Shown piece by piece: positions 34,804 to 44,270 of a stretch of 64,000 nt of DNA. Source of the stretch: Chryseobacterium sp. IHB B 17019. Lineage in GTDB: Bacteria; Bacteroidota; Bacteroidia; Flavobacteriales; Weeksellaceae. The DNA is taken from NCBI RefSeq assembly GCF_001456155.1, contig NZ_CP013293.1:3720001-3784000 (forward strand). Direction: 5' to 3'. Both the position numbers and the translations under genes were made by a program. The notes under the pieces are model-generated. The model was not told where the DNA came from and ran no database searches. It saw only the letters and a list, made by a program, of their open reading frames with translations. How positions within the stretch are numbered: position 1 is the first letter of the stretch; each line of letters opens with the position of its first letter.

Positions 34804-36201
34804 TTATTCTACTTCTTCGAAGAATTTTTTTACTTTTTCCATAAGCGACTGCCCGAAAGTCAGTTTAGCCGCTCTTTTTTGTTGCTGTTCGCTGGCAGTT
34901 TCCTGCTGCAGAATCTGTTGCTCTGCCATAGTTCCCGTTTGTTGTTCGGTTTCGGCCGGACTTGTTGCAGTATCAGCTTTTGGCTGTGCCTGGGCTTGTT
35001 CCTGAACGGGTTCTTCTATTTCAGCAATCTGTTTTTTATCCCTGATTTTTAAACTTTCCATTAATAATCCAATAGAAGTTGCAAATTCGGGACCTTTCAG
35101 ATACTGGTTTTTGTCGTTGGCGATATATTCATTAGCAAAACCGATTCTGCTGTCGAAACCTGTTGTATAATTGGCCAGCTGACGAAGGTGTTTCAGGTTT
35201 GATCCACCCCCCGTTAAAACAATTCCTGCGATTAGCTTTTTCTTCTGTTCGAAGGCGCCGTAAGCTTTTAATTCCGTATTTACCATTTCCAAAATTTCCT
35301 CTACTCTCGCATTGATAATCTGTGCTAAAGTTTTAAGTGAAATTTCTTTATCAGGTCTTCCATGAAGCCCTGGAATGGTTACATACGTACTGTCTTTTTC
35401 CAATTCAGGAACCGCAGAACCGAACTTAACCTTTAATTGCTCGGCATGCTTTTCAATAATTGAACATCCTTCTTTAATATCTTCTGTAATAATTCCGCCA
35501 CCGTAAGGGATTACGCAGGTATGACGGATGATATTGTCTTTAAAAATAGCAATATCCGTTGTACCACCACCGATGTCTACGATAGCGACTCCTGCTTCTT
35601 TCTCTTCTTTTGTAAGAACGGCTTCCGAAGATGCCAAAGGTTCCAGCGTAAGGGCTTCCATCTCCAATCCGGCTTCACGAACACATCTTGCGATATTTCG
35701 GATGCTTCCCATCTGACCTACTACAACGTGGAAATTAGCTTCTAAACGTTTTCCGTGCATTCCTACAGGCTCCTGAATTTCACCTTCGGAATCTACCTTA
35801 TATTCTTGAGGAAGTACATGGATAATTTCTTCGCCAGGAAGCATGACCAGCTTCTTGACCTGATCTTTCAATGCTTCAATGTCATCATCTGTAATGAATT
35901 TATCCGGATGTTCACGCATAATATAATCGGAGTGCTGCAGGGAACGGATGTGTTTCCCGGCGATCCCCACCGTTACTTTACGGATAGGAACTCCTGCGCT
36001 GGACTGTGCTTCAGACACAGCAGCTTTGATTGAATTAATGGTTTGCGAAATATTATTCACAATACCTTTGTGAACCCCAAGACTTTTGGCCTTACCAACA
36101 CCGAGAACTTCTATTTTCCCGTGTGCATTCCTCCTTCCGACAATCGCGACAATCTTCGTTGTCCCGATGTCCAGACCTACTGAATACTCTTGATTTTCCA
36201 T
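34804..36201 (-). CDS. ftsA: Cell division protein FtsA
   Basis: 465 residues. Actin-like fold: phosphate-1 motif GLDIGTTKIVAIV (9-21), 1C domain, phosphate-2 VDIGGGTTDIAIF, adenosine motif VLTGGGSNLKHL. The final 80 residues are Gln/Glu/Ala-rich (QAQAQPKADT) and end in a helix with basic and aromatic residues (FGQSLMEKVKKFFEEVE) fitting a membrane-targeting amphipathic helix. It tethers FtsZ to the membrane. Confidence 0.96.
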   Translation of the reverse strand: MENQEYSVGLDIGTTKIVAIVGRRNAHGKIEVLGVGKAKSLGVHKGIVNNISQTINSIKAAVSEAQSSAGVPIRKVTVGIAGKHIRSLQHSDYIMREHPDKFITDDDIEALKDQVKKLVMLPGEEIIHVLPQEYKVDSEGEIQEPVGMHGKRLEANFHVVVGQMGSIRNIARCVREAGLEMEALTLEPLASSEAVLTKEEKEAGVAIVDIGGGTTDIAIFKDNIIRHTCVIPYGGGIITEDIKEGCSIIEKHAEQLKVKFGSAVPELEKDSTYVTIPGLHGRPDKEISLKTLAQIINARVEEILEMVNTELKAYGAFEQKKKLIAGIVLTGGGSNLKHLRQLANYTTGFDSRIGFANEYIANDKNQYLKGPEFATSIGLLMESLKIRDKKQIAEIEEPVQEQAQAQPKADTATSPAETEQQTGTMAEQQILQQETASEQQQKRAAKLTFGQSLMEKVKKFFEEVE

Positions 36202-36224
36202 TTGATTATATCGATTTGATTTTT

Positions 36225-37211
36225 TTATTCTATTTTAACTTTTGCTTTTGTCTTCGGCTTTGCTGCCGTTGGTTTCTTCTCTGTTTTTTTTGTTTCCTTA
36301 GGCTTGGTTATAGCTTTTGGTTTTGTGCTCACCTTCGGTTTTGATGCCGCTGAGCTTGTTTTTTTAGTTTCTTTTTTTGCTTCGGCCTTTTTGGGTTTTG
36401 CTTCGGTATTTTTTTTGACAGTTGTTGGGGTTGGAACTTTTGCCAACTCTTTATTTCCTGCCTTCAAAATACTGTCGTTTTCTTTAAAATAAGGATTCAG
36501 GGTTGTTACAATCTGATTCTGATATTTTACTGAAACCATGCTGTATTTTTGAGGATCCTGATACACAAGATATTTTTCTACAAATGTTTTAAAACCTTTT
36601 ACTTTAAAGTCAATATTATCTAAGTCTCCAATTTCTACTTTATAATTGCCATCGCTTGTAAGAAGATTGTAGTCATCCTTATCTTTTGATATTCCAATGA
36701 AATATTTTTTACTGAAATCATCTTTGTCGATTTTGCCAACCAGTTCAGCGAGTTTTTCATATTCATCTTTCTTTACATTTCCTGTTACGAGCATACAAGG
36801 ATGTGAATATGTTTTTGAAATCGGGAATTCCGTTCCTTTTTCGTCCACGTAAAAATCTCTTCCTTCTTTATTTAACCTAAAAACCGGAACTCTCTGCTTA
36901 ATATCTAAGTTTAATTTTCCATTTAAGTTTAAATAAACATTCGCGCTGTCAACAGCCGGAAGGGCATTAATTTTTTTCTCCAAAGCCGGAATATTCAAGT
37001 CTCCGACTTTCCCTGAAGGATTTTCTTTTTTTACAATTTCCCGGATGTCTTTTTCATCAATAAAATAAACGGGAGTTTTTTCATTCATTTTTACAGAAAT
37101 TTTATTATCCGTAATCTTCTGGCCGCTGAATTTCTTCAAAGAGAAACTCAACAGGAACCCAAGGAGGATTACCGTGATAGCAATTTTTAATATTCTGTAT
37201 TTATTTTTCAT
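36225..37211 (-). CDS. ftsQ: Cell division protein FtsQ with Lys-rich tail
   Basis: 328 residues. One N-terminal membrane helix (about 9-24), a POTRA-like domain (about 45-120) and FtsQ domain to about 250. The last 75 residues are a low-complexity Lys/Pro/Thr/Ala tail (KKAEAKKETKKTS, KPKETKKTEKKPTAAKPKTK) with pI far above 9, to which I know no FtsQ counterpart in E. coli. FtsQ is a divisome organiser. Lies between murC and ftsA. Confidence 0.85.
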   Translation of the reverse strand: MKNKYRILKIAITVILLGFLLSFSLKKFSGQKITDNKISVKMNEKTPVYFIDEKDIREIVKKENPSGKVGDLNIPALEKKINALPAVDSANVYLNLNGKLNLDIKQRVPVFRLNKEGRDFYVDEKGTEFPISKTYSHPCMLVTGNVKKDEYEKLAELVGKIDKDDFSKKYFIGISKDKDDYNLLTSDGNYKVEIGDLDNIDFKVKGFKTFVEKYLVYQDPQKYSMVSVKYQNQIVTTLNPYFKENDSILKAGNKELAKVPTPTTVKKNTEAKPKKAEAKKETKKTSSAASKPKVSTKPKAITKPKETKKTEKKPTAAKPKTKAKVKIE

Positions 37212-37221
37212 TTATTTTAAA

Positions 37222-38586
37222 CTAATTTTTCTCCATCCATTCACAAATAGGATCATACAGCGTATCAATATTTCCTGCGCCCACTGTGAGAAGAATATCA
37301 AATTCTTTTTCTTTTATTTTATTAAAAGCATCATTTAATGTTGATACTTCTTTTTTATCTAATGTTACTTTATCTAGCAGCCAGCTTGAAGTTATTCCTT
37401 CAAAATTTTCCTGAAGTTCCCTTGCCGGATAAATGTCAAGCAAAATCAGTTCATCAGAATTGTTTAAACTTTCAGCAAATCCGTCTGCAAAATCCCTTGT
37501 TCTGCTGAACAAATGCGGCTGAAAAACAACCAATAGTTTTTTCTCAGGGTAAAAAGTTCTGATCGAGCTTACCACGGCATTAATCTCTGTAGGATGGTGA
37601 GCATAATCGTCGATATATATTTTACCGTTTTGATATCTGTGTTTGGTATATCTTCTTTTAATTCCTTTAAAATTGGCAATTGCTTTCTTTAAAGTTTCGA
37701 AATCGACTCCCAGATTATTTAAAATAGCCAACGCAACCGTCGCGTTTTCAACATTGTGAATTCCCGGAATTTCCCAGATAAAATCTTTCACGGTTTCAGT
37801 TGGGGTATGAAAATCAAAATAGATTTTGTCATTCTCCATTCGAAGGTTATCTGAATAATAATCAGCAACCTCGTTCACGGCATACGTCAGATGAGGTCTT
37901 CCGATTTCAATTCCTTTTCTTACAAAAAGTTGTTTGTCATTCGGAACTAAGGCCGCAAATTGTCTGAAACCTTCTTCAATCGTATTTTTATCTCCATAAA
38001 TATCCAAATGATCTGCATCTGTGGAAGTTATCACTGCCCAGTCCGGAGAAAGGTTTAGGAAACTTCTGTCATACTCATCTGCCTCAACCACTGAATATTG
38101 TGAGCCGTTATATAGAAAATTCGATTTAAAATTCTCAGAAATTCCTCCAAGAAAGCATGAAAAAGGCAAATCTGCTTCTTTGCACAAATGCGAAACCAAA
38201 GTAGACGTCGTTGTTTTTCCATGGGTTCCGGCAACAGCGATGCAATCTGTGTTTTCTGTAATTAAACCTAAAACCTTTGCGCGTTTCAGCACTTCAAACT
38301 GATTTTCATTAAGATAATCTAAAATCCCAAGCTTTTTAATGGCCGGAGTATAGATTATCAGTGTATTTTCCTTTTCAAGAGAAGTTATTCTTTCATCGAT
38401 AAGATCTTCAAAAACAATATCAATGCCCTCGTTCATTAATGCCGTCGTCAATTTGGTGTTGGTTTTATCGTAGCCCAAAACTTTCTTGCCCGAAGCATGG
38501 AAATAGCGCGCCAGAGCACTCATCCCGATACCTCCGATTCCAACGAAGTAAAAATTTTGATATGTTTCTAAAACTTTCATTTTCAA
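37222..38586 (-). CDS. murC: UDP-N-acetylmuramate-L-alanine ligase
   Basis: 454 residues. N-terminal GIGGIGMSALARYF UDP-binding loop, ATP P-loop GTHGKTTT, central DEYDRSF and YAHHPTEI motifs, C-terminal FQPHLFSRTRDF. Adds L-Ala to UDP-MurNAc in the cytosol. Starts directly adjacent to the stop of the upstream secreted protein gene (38587). Confidence 0.96.
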   Translation of the reverse strand: MKMKVLETYQNFYFVGIGGIGMSALARYFHASGKKVLGYDKTNTKLTTALMNEGIDIVFEDLIDERITSLEKENTLIIYTPAIKKLGILDYLNENQFEVLKRAKVLGLITENTDCIAVAGTHGKTTTSTLVSHLCKEADLPFSCFLGGISENFKSNFLYNGSQYSVVEADEYDRSFLNLSPDWAVITSTDADHLDIYGDKNTIEEGFRQFAALVPNDKQLFVRKGIEIGRPHLTYAVNEVADYYSDNLRMENDKIYFDFHTPTETVKDFIWEIPGIHNVENATVALAILNNLGVDFETLKKAIANFKGIKRRYTKHRYQNGKIYIDDYAHHPTEINAVVSSIRTFYPEKKLLVVFQPHLFSRTRDFADGFAESLNNSDELILLDIYPARELQENFEGITSSWLLDKVTLDKKEVSTLNDAFNKIKEKEFDILLTVGAGNIDTLYDPICEWMEKN

Positions 38587-39069
38587 TTATTGTAATATTT
38601 GACGTTCTTTATCTAAATTCAGAGCATCACCGACGAATAAACTAAATTCAGAAAGAGAGTCTTCAAAAGATTCATAAGTAAATCCATGCATCGTCCAAAA
38701 AGCATATTCAAACATGACTTTCTTTTTTTCTTCAACATGTATTGCTTTAACAATAGGTATCATGCTATTAACCTTTTCTGTATAGTCTCTAATTTTATCT
38801 TTACTTGCAGAGGTATTTACAAGAATATGAGTAGAGTAATATATTGCTTGTTTTTTAACATCAAGATCCAGAAAAATATACGTATTGTTTTTTGTTTTTA
38901 CCTCAATATATTGAGGGGTTTCTTCCAAAATAGTATATCCTTTACCTTTAAGGTAAGATGTTATAGCAGAAATTTTAATATCTGCAGGTTTTACAAGAGT
39001 TTGTGCGGTCCATAAATTGGCAAAAAAGCCAACCAGGAGTAATATTAAAAATCTTGTTTTCATATTCAT
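38587..39069 (-). CDS. Secreted YbjN-like protein inserted in the dcw cluster
   Basis: 160 residues with a signal peptide (about 1-22, FANLWTAQ). The mature part alternates short strands and helices: YLKGKGYTILEETPQYIEVKTKNNTYIFLDLD then HVEEKKKVMFEYAFWTMHG, resembling YbjN/type III chaperone-like folds, though the match is by pattern only. It sits between murG (gap 16 nt) and murC (zero gap), so is co-transcribed with wall genes. Function unknown; the export signal sets it apart from the neighbouring cytosolic enzymes. Confidence 0.7.
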   Translation of the reverse strand: MNMKTRFLILLLVGFFANLWTAQTLVKPADIKISAITSYLKGKGYTILEETPQYIEVKTKNNTYIFLDLDVKKQAIYYSTHILVNTSASKDKIRDYTEKVNSMIPIVKAIHVEEKKKVMFEYAFWTMHGFTYESFEDSLSEFSLFVGDALNLDKERQILQ

Positions 39070-39085
39070 TGAGGTTATTAGTTCT

Positions 39086-40255
39086 TTATATTTTCTTAAA
39101 AATCTCGTCTACAATCTCTTTTGCGGCATTAGGCTTGGCAAAATATTTCAGATTTTCAGACATTTCTTTTCTTACACTTTCATTTTCGCAGATTTCTGAA
39201 AGGGTATTCCAGAATTTTTCATGCATTTCAGAGTCTTTTACCATTCTGGCTGCATTTTTTTCAACCAGATTCATGGCATTTTTTGTTTGATGGTCTTCCG
39301 CTGCGAAAGGGAAAGGCACCAACAATACTGGCTTCTGCGCTACCGCCAACTCTGAAATGGCAATCGCACCTGCTCTGGAAACAATTACATCTGCCGCAGA
39401 ATATGCGGTTTCCATATCTTTGATGAATTCTTTTATTTGGATGGAAGATGGAAGTTGGGTGTCGGAAGTTTTTTTAGCTTCGCTATTTTCACTTCCAGCT
39501 TCCAGCTTCTGGCTTCCAACAATTTCTGCATAATCCAACTTTCCGGTTTGCCAGATCAATTGATAACCTTTTTCTTTAAGGTTCTCAAGGTTTTCTTTCC
39601 AGCCGTTGTTTAATGTTCTTGAACCTAAAGATCCACCGACAGATAAAATCGTCAGTTTGTCTTTATCCAGTCCCATTTTTTCTTTTGCCGAAGCTGTTTC
39701 CTGCATTCCTGAAATGATATTCTCACGAATTGGATTACCTAGAAACAGTATTTTTTCAGCCGGAAAACCATCCACTTTCGGGTATGCCGTAAACACAGCT
39801 TTTGCTTTTTTACTTAAAATTTTATTCGTTACCCCTGCATGGGCATTTTGTTCCTGAATAAAAATTGGAATTCCCAGTTTGCTTGCTTCATACAAAGCCG
39901 GCCCACTGGCAAAACCTCCTGTTCCCACTGCAAAGTCCGGAGCGAATTTTTTAATAATTCTTTTTGATTTAGATAAGCTTTTTAAAATCTTAAAAGGCAA
40001 ACCTAAATTCGACAACATATTTCCTCTGTCGATTCCGGCAATATCAATTCCTTCAATCTTATAACCTGCCTGCGGAACTTTTTCCATCTCCATTTTTCCG
40101 TTGGCTCCAATGAACAAAAACTCAGCATCAGGAAATCTTTTCTTGATTTCATCAGCAATAGCGATGGCTGGGAAGATGTGTCCTCCCGTTCCGCCGCCGG
40201 ATAATAAAACGCGGATGGCTTTTGGCTTTTGGCTATTGACTGATTGATTGTTCAT
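39086..40255 (-). CDS. murG: UDP-GlcNAc:lipid I GlcNAc transferase with in-frame insertion
   Basis: 389 residues. GT-B fold: donor/lipid loop GGTGGHIFPA (21-30), GFASGPA, and C-terminal SRAGAIAISEL and FAAEDHQTKNA. Makes lipid II from lipid I at the inner leaflet. Residues about 247-271 (GSQKLEAGSENSEAKK and following) are an extra polar segment; its DNA (39443-39517) is built of GGAAG/CTTCC-type repeats, as in intergenic repeats. The N-terminal SVNSQKPK is similarly repetitive. Confidence 0.95.
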   Translation of the reverse strand: MNNQSVNSQKPKAIRVLLSGGGTGGHIFPAIAIADEIKKRFPDAEFLFIGANGKMEMEKVPQAGYKIEGIDIAGIDRGNMLSNLGLPFKILKSLSKSKRIIKKFAPDFAVGTGGFASGPALYEASKLGIPIFIQEQNAHAGVTNKILSKKAKAVFTAYPKVDGFPAEKILFLGNPIRENIISGMQETASAKEKMGLDKDKLTILSVGGSLGSRTLNNGWKENLENLKEKGYQLIWQTGKLDYAEIVGSQKLEAGSENSEAKKTSDTQLPSSIQIKEFIKDMETAYSAADVIVSRAGAIAISELAVAQKPVLLVPFPFAAEDHQTKNAMNLVEKNAARMVKDSEMHEKFWNTLSEICENESVRKEMSENLKYFAKPNAAKEIVDEIFKKI

Positions 40256-40291
40256 TTTTTAAGTCTTTATTCTTTTATCTTTATTCTCGTT

Positions 40292-41530
40292 CTAAGCGAT
40301 ATCGTTTATTTCAGCTACACTTTGTTTTTTGCCCATTCCTTCTTCGTCATAAATCTGGATTCTTGAGCTTATATTTAAAATAATTCCTAATTGCAAATAG
40401 GTAACCAACATTGATGTTCCTCCATAACTTATCAATGGCAACGGTTGCCCTGTCACCGGAATCAGATTGACTGCAACTGCAATATTTACAGAGAGTTGTA
40501 TAAAAATCATCACCCCAAGGCTGAGCACAAGCAACGATCCGAAAAAGGCGGGCATCTTACTGGCTATCATTACGATACGGATTATCATAATTAAATACAG
40601 ACAGATCAGGAAAGCAGCTCCGATAACTCCATATTCTTCGACAATTACCGCAAAAATAAAATCGGATGCAGATTGTGGAAGCATTTGTTTTAAGGCACTT
40701 TTTCCCGGTCCCATTCCGGTAATCCCACCGTGAACAATGGCTGCTTTTGCCTGCATTACCTGGTAGTTTTTCGCTTTTACGCTTTCATCATCTACATCGG
40801 CTGTTTTGGCTTTGCTTGACGTGAAGGTTTCAATACGGCTCATCCACGTGTGAACACGGTTTCCGCCGATCATGTTTGTATTTAGAGCAATTAATAAAAA
40901 CAAAACAATCGCAACAAATGAAGAGGAAATGAATCCTGCAATGTATTTCCAATGCAGTTGTCCTATAATTAAAACAACCACGGAAACCATTAAAATCATT
41001 AAAGCCGTAGAACCGTTATCTTTCGCAACCAATACAAAAACCAGTAAAATAGGCCCGAAAATGTACATAATGTTCTCAATCGGAAGCCTTTCGCGGGTAA
41101 TTTTCTTGGTTAAATATCGACACAGATAAATAATCAACATTAAAAATGCAAATGAAGAAGGCTGAAATGAGATCGGTGTCCCGGGGATTTTCAACCACCT
41201 GGAAGCACTTGCTCCGTCGATTGTCTGTCCTGTAAACATAGTGATAATCAATAGAATAACCATTAAACCGAGCAGAATGCTGCTGAGTTTTCCGATGTAC
41301 TCATATTTTACCATTCCCACAATTCTCATGATTGCCAATCCTAAGACCACAAAAAACATATGCTTGATAACGTGACCAGTTGTAGTCCCGTTATTCACGA
41401 TATATTCCAGATTCGAACTTGCTGAATATACAGGGAAAATAGAGAAAATGGAGATCACAAGAATGACCATCCAAAGTACTTTATCGCCCTTCAGGAATTC
41501 AAATCTGCTGTCTGTGTCTTGTTCGTTCAT
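40292..41530 (-). CDS. ftsW: FtsW/RodA-family glycosyltransferase
   Basis: 412 residues with about ten membrane helices. Family residues are visible in IDGASASRWLKIPGTPISFQPSSFAF and, near the end, PVTGQPLPLISYGGTSML. Located in the dcw cluster between murD and murG, so the septal FtsW rather than RodA. It polymerises lipid II glycan strands with its partner FtsI. C-terminal tail is short and charged. Confidence 0.94.
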   Translation of the reverse strand: MNEQDTDSRFEFLKGDKVLWMVILVISIFSIFPVYSASSNLEYIVNNGTTTGHVIKHMFFVVLGLAIMRIVGMVKYEYIGKLSSILLGLMVILLIITMFTGQTIDGASASRWLKIPGTPISFQPSSFAFLMLIIYLCRYLTKKITRERLPIENIMYIFGPILLVFVLVAKDNGSTALMILMVSVVVLIIGQLHWKYIAGFISSSFVAIVLFLLIALNTNMIGGNRVHTWMSRIETFTSSKAKTADVDDESVKAKNYQVMQAKAAIVHGGITGMGPGKSALKQMLPQSASDFIFAVIVEEYGVIGAAFLICLYLIMIIRIVMIASKMPAFFGSLLVLSLGVMIFIQLSVNIAVAVNLIPVTGQPLPLISYGGTSMLVTYLQLGIILNISSRIQIYDEEGMGKKQSVAEINDIA

Positions 41531-41551
41531 ATGTACTGCTATTGGCTTTGG

Positions 41552-42889
41552 TTAATTGCCATTGGCTTTTAATACCTGCTCTTTAAACTGACGGCCTCTG
41601 TCTTCATAGCTTTTGAATAAATCAAAACTGGCGCAACATGGGGAAAGTAAAACGGTATCTCCCTTTTTTGCCAAAGATTTTGAAATCTTCACTGCATCCG
41701 CCATGCTTGAGGTATCATAAATAAACTCTTTCTTATCTTTAAAGAAGTTGATAATCTTTTGATTGTCAATTCCTAAGCAAACAATTGCTTTTACTTTCTT
41801 TTTAACTAAATCTTCAATTTCGGTATAGTCATTTCCTTTGTCCAAACCTCCGACAATCCAAACGGTCGGGTTTTTCATGCTTTCTAAAGCGTAATACGTT
41901 GCGTTAACGTTAGTTGCCTTGCTGTCGTTGATGTATTTTACCCCATCAATTTCAGTTACAAACTCTAGTCTGTGTTCAACTGCCTGGAAAGTCATTAATG
42001 AATTTCTGATGCTTTCATTATTGATTTCCAATATTTTACCAGCGATTGAAGCGGCTAAGCTGTTGGCAACGTTATGGTTTCCTAAAAGTGACAATTCTTC
42101 AATTTTCATGGAGAAATCATCTTTTAATTTTACCTCAATTTTATCTTCATTAATAAAACCTCCTTCAGACAGTTTTTCTTTTGTTGAAAAAGGAATCATC
42201 TTCGCTTTTATTTCTAATTTTTCCAGCAGATTTTTGCTCATTTCGTCATCTTTATTGTAGATGAAGAAGTTGTCATTCTCCTGATTTTCAGTAATTCTGA
42301 ACTTTGCTAAAGCATATTCTTCGTAATTGTAATTGTACTGATCCAAATGATCCTGAGACAAATTCAACAATAAAGAAATATATGGTCTAAAGTTCTGAAT
42401 ATCATCCAATTGAAAAGAGCTTACCTCCAATACATAATATTCATGATTCTCATCAGCAACCTGTTTTGCAAAGCTGTATCCTATGTTTCCGCCTAAACCT
42501 ACATTCAGTCCGTCATTTTTCAGGATGTAATAGATTAAAGACGTGGTCGTTGTTTTTCCGTTGCTTCCGGTGATCGCAATGATTTTCGCATTGGTAAATT
42601 CCGAAGCAAATTCAATTTCAGAAGAAAGCCTGATTCCTTTCTCATGAATTTTGTTAATAATTTCTGCCTTTTTCGGAATTCCCGGGCTTTTTACAATCCA
42701 GTCTGCATTTAGAATCCTTTCTTCATCGTGGTTTTCCTCCTCAAATTCAATTTCATTTTCAGTGAGAAACTGCTTATAGTTATCCTTAATGGCCCCTTTG
42801 TCTGAAAGAAATACTTCCATCCCTTGTTTTTTAGCCAAATAAGCAGCTCCACAACCACTTTCGCCTCCTCCTAAAACAACTATTTTCAT
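41552..42889 (-). CDS. murD: UDP-MurNAc-L-Ala-D-Glu synthetase
   Basis: 445 residues. N-terminal GGGESGCGAAYLAKKQG dinucleotide-like fold, P-loop GSNGKTTTTSLI, central NLSQDHLD and NSLAASIAG, C-terminal LLSPCCASFD. Ligates D-Glu to UDP-MurNAc-L-Ala. Confidence 0.96.
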   Translation of the reverse strand: MKIVVLGGGESGCGAAYLAKKQGMEVFLSDKGAIKDNYKQFLTENEIEFEEENHDEERILNADWIVKSPGIPKKAEIINKIHEKGIRLSSEIEFASEFTNAKIIAITGSNGKTTTTSLIYYILKNDGLNVGLGGNIGYSFAKQVADENHEYYVLEVSSFQLDDIQNFRPYISLLLNLSQDHLDQYNYNYEEYALAKFRITENQENDNFFIYNKDDEMSKNLLEKLEIKAKMIPFSTKEKLSEGGFINEDKIEVKLKDDFSMKIEELSLLGNHNVANSLAASIAGKILEINNESIRNSLMTFQAVEHRLEFVTEIDGVKYINDSKATNVNATYYALESMKNPTVWIVGGLDKGNDYTEIEDLVKKKVKAIVCLGIDNQKIINFFKDKKEFIYDTSSMADAVKISKSLAKKGDTVLLSPCCASFDLFKSYEDRGRQFKEQVLKANGN

Positions 42890-42898
42890 TCTTTTTAT

Positions 42899-42946
42899 GC
42901 TTTATGCGGTAAGCTTTAAGCCTAATGCTTATCGCTTACAGCTGAT
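42899..42946. repeat. TAAGC-type inverted spacer repeat (murD-mraY)
   Basis: GCGGTAAGC pairs with GCTTATCGC (one mismatch) around the intervening TTTAAGCCTAAT. Confidence 0.45.
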
Positions 42947-44188
42947 TTATCTCATCTTCAATGTAATGAGACATACAATTGCCAGAACTACACCGATAAT
43001 TATCATTCTGTTGACGATTTTACTTTCGTGGAAACCGCCTTTCTGATAGTGATGGTGTAATGGTGACATTCTAAACAATCTATTGTTTTGGGCATATTCC
43101 AGCCCGAATTTTTTCTTTCTGTATTTGAAAACTGCAACCTGAAGCATTACAGATAAGTTTTCAATTAAAAATATTCCGCATAATACAGGGATCAGCAATT
43201 CTTTTCTTAGAATAATGGCTAAAACAGCAATTACTCCTCCCAACATCAAACTCCCCGTATCGCCCATGAAAACCTGCGCCGGATAGGTATTGTACCAGAA
43301 AAACCCGATAACGGCACCTACCATTGCGACGGCAAAAATGGTGGTTTCCCCCATATTCGGAAGGAACATAATATTGAGATAATCTGCAAAAATGATGTTC
43401 CCGGAAAGGTAGGCGAAAAGCGCCAGAGTAAGCAGTATGACGGCACTTGTTCCTGCTGCGAGACCGTCGATTCCATCTGTAATATTTGCTCCGTTTGAAA
43501 CGGCTGTTACGATAAAAATAACGATAGGGATGAAAACGATCCATGCCCATTCATGAGCGTCTTTATCATTCATCCAAAACAGGATTCCGCTGTAATCAAA
43601 CTCATTATTTTTAGCAAAAGGAACGGTAGAAACGGTGATTTTTTCCGTAGGCATGAAGTTTTGCTCTACATTATTTCTGTTCACTACTTTCGCATCTGCA
43701 TATTTTCTTTTAACCGTAATGTCAGGGTGGAAATACATTGTAACTCCAATAATTAGTCCTAATCCGACCTGTCCTACAATTTTGAATTTTCCACTTAAAC
43801 CGTCTTTATTTTTTTTAATTTTCTTTAAATAATCATCAATAAAACCAATCACGCCCATCCAAAGCATTGAAACCAACAGAAGAACAATGTAAACATTGGT
43901 AATTCTAGTAAACAGCAAAACCGGAATAATGGTCGCCAAAATAATGATAAGGCCACCCATTGTAGGCGTCCCTTCTTTTTGCTTCTGTCCGTCCAATCCA
44001 AGATCACGAACCAACTCGCCCATCTGCTTTGCTCTCAGATAGTTGATTATTCTTTTCCCGTAAACCAAAGCGATAATCAAAGACAGCAAAACTGATATTC
44101 CCGCACGGAAAGAGATATATTTCAGCATTCCTAATCCCGGAACGTGAATTCCCTGGCTGGTTAAGTATTCGTATAGATAGTATAGCAT
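42947..44188 (-). CDS. mraY: Phospho-MurNAc-pentapeptide transferase
   Basis: 413 residues, about ten helices. Signatures [40 protein letters not shown] and MSPLHHHYQ are all present, covering the Mg2+ Asp residues. Transfers phospho-MurNAc-pentapeptide to undecaprenyl phosphate. Compared with E. coli (360 aa) there is an extra loop of about 60 residues near 165-220 ([20 protein letters not shown]), a feature common in Bacteroidetes. Confidence 0.97.
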   Translation of the reverse strand: MLYYLYEYLTSQGIHVPGLGMLKYISFRAGISVLLSLIIALVYGKRIINYLRAKQMGELVRDLGLDGQKQKEGTPTMGGLIIILATIIPVLLFTRITNVYIVLLLVSMLWMGVIGFIDDYLKKIKKNKDGLSGKFKIVGQVGLGLIIGVTMYFHPDITVKRKYADAKVVNRNNVEQNFMPTEKITVSTVPFAKNNEFDYSGILFWMNDKDAHEWAWIVFIPIVIFIVTAVSNGANITDGIDGLAAGTSAVILLTLALFAYLSGNIIFADYLNIMFLPNMGETTIFAVAMVGAVIGFFWYNTYPAQVFMGDTGSLMLGGVIAVLAIILRKELLIPVLCGIFLIENLSVMLQVAVFKYRKKKFGLEYAQNNRLFRMSPLHHHYQKGGFHESKIVNRMIIIGVVLAIVCLITLKMR

Positions 44189-44270
44189 TTGTTTAAATTT
44201 TAATAAATGATAAATGATTATTGATGAATGGTAAAATCAATTAACATTTATCAATTATTGATTATAAATT
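44189..44270. repeat. ATAAATGATAA-type spacer repeat (mraY-murE)
   Basis: AATAAATGATAAATGATTATTGATG and its partial complement TTTATCAATTATTGATT; the same words occur in the ftsL-rsmH spacer. Confidence 0.4.
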
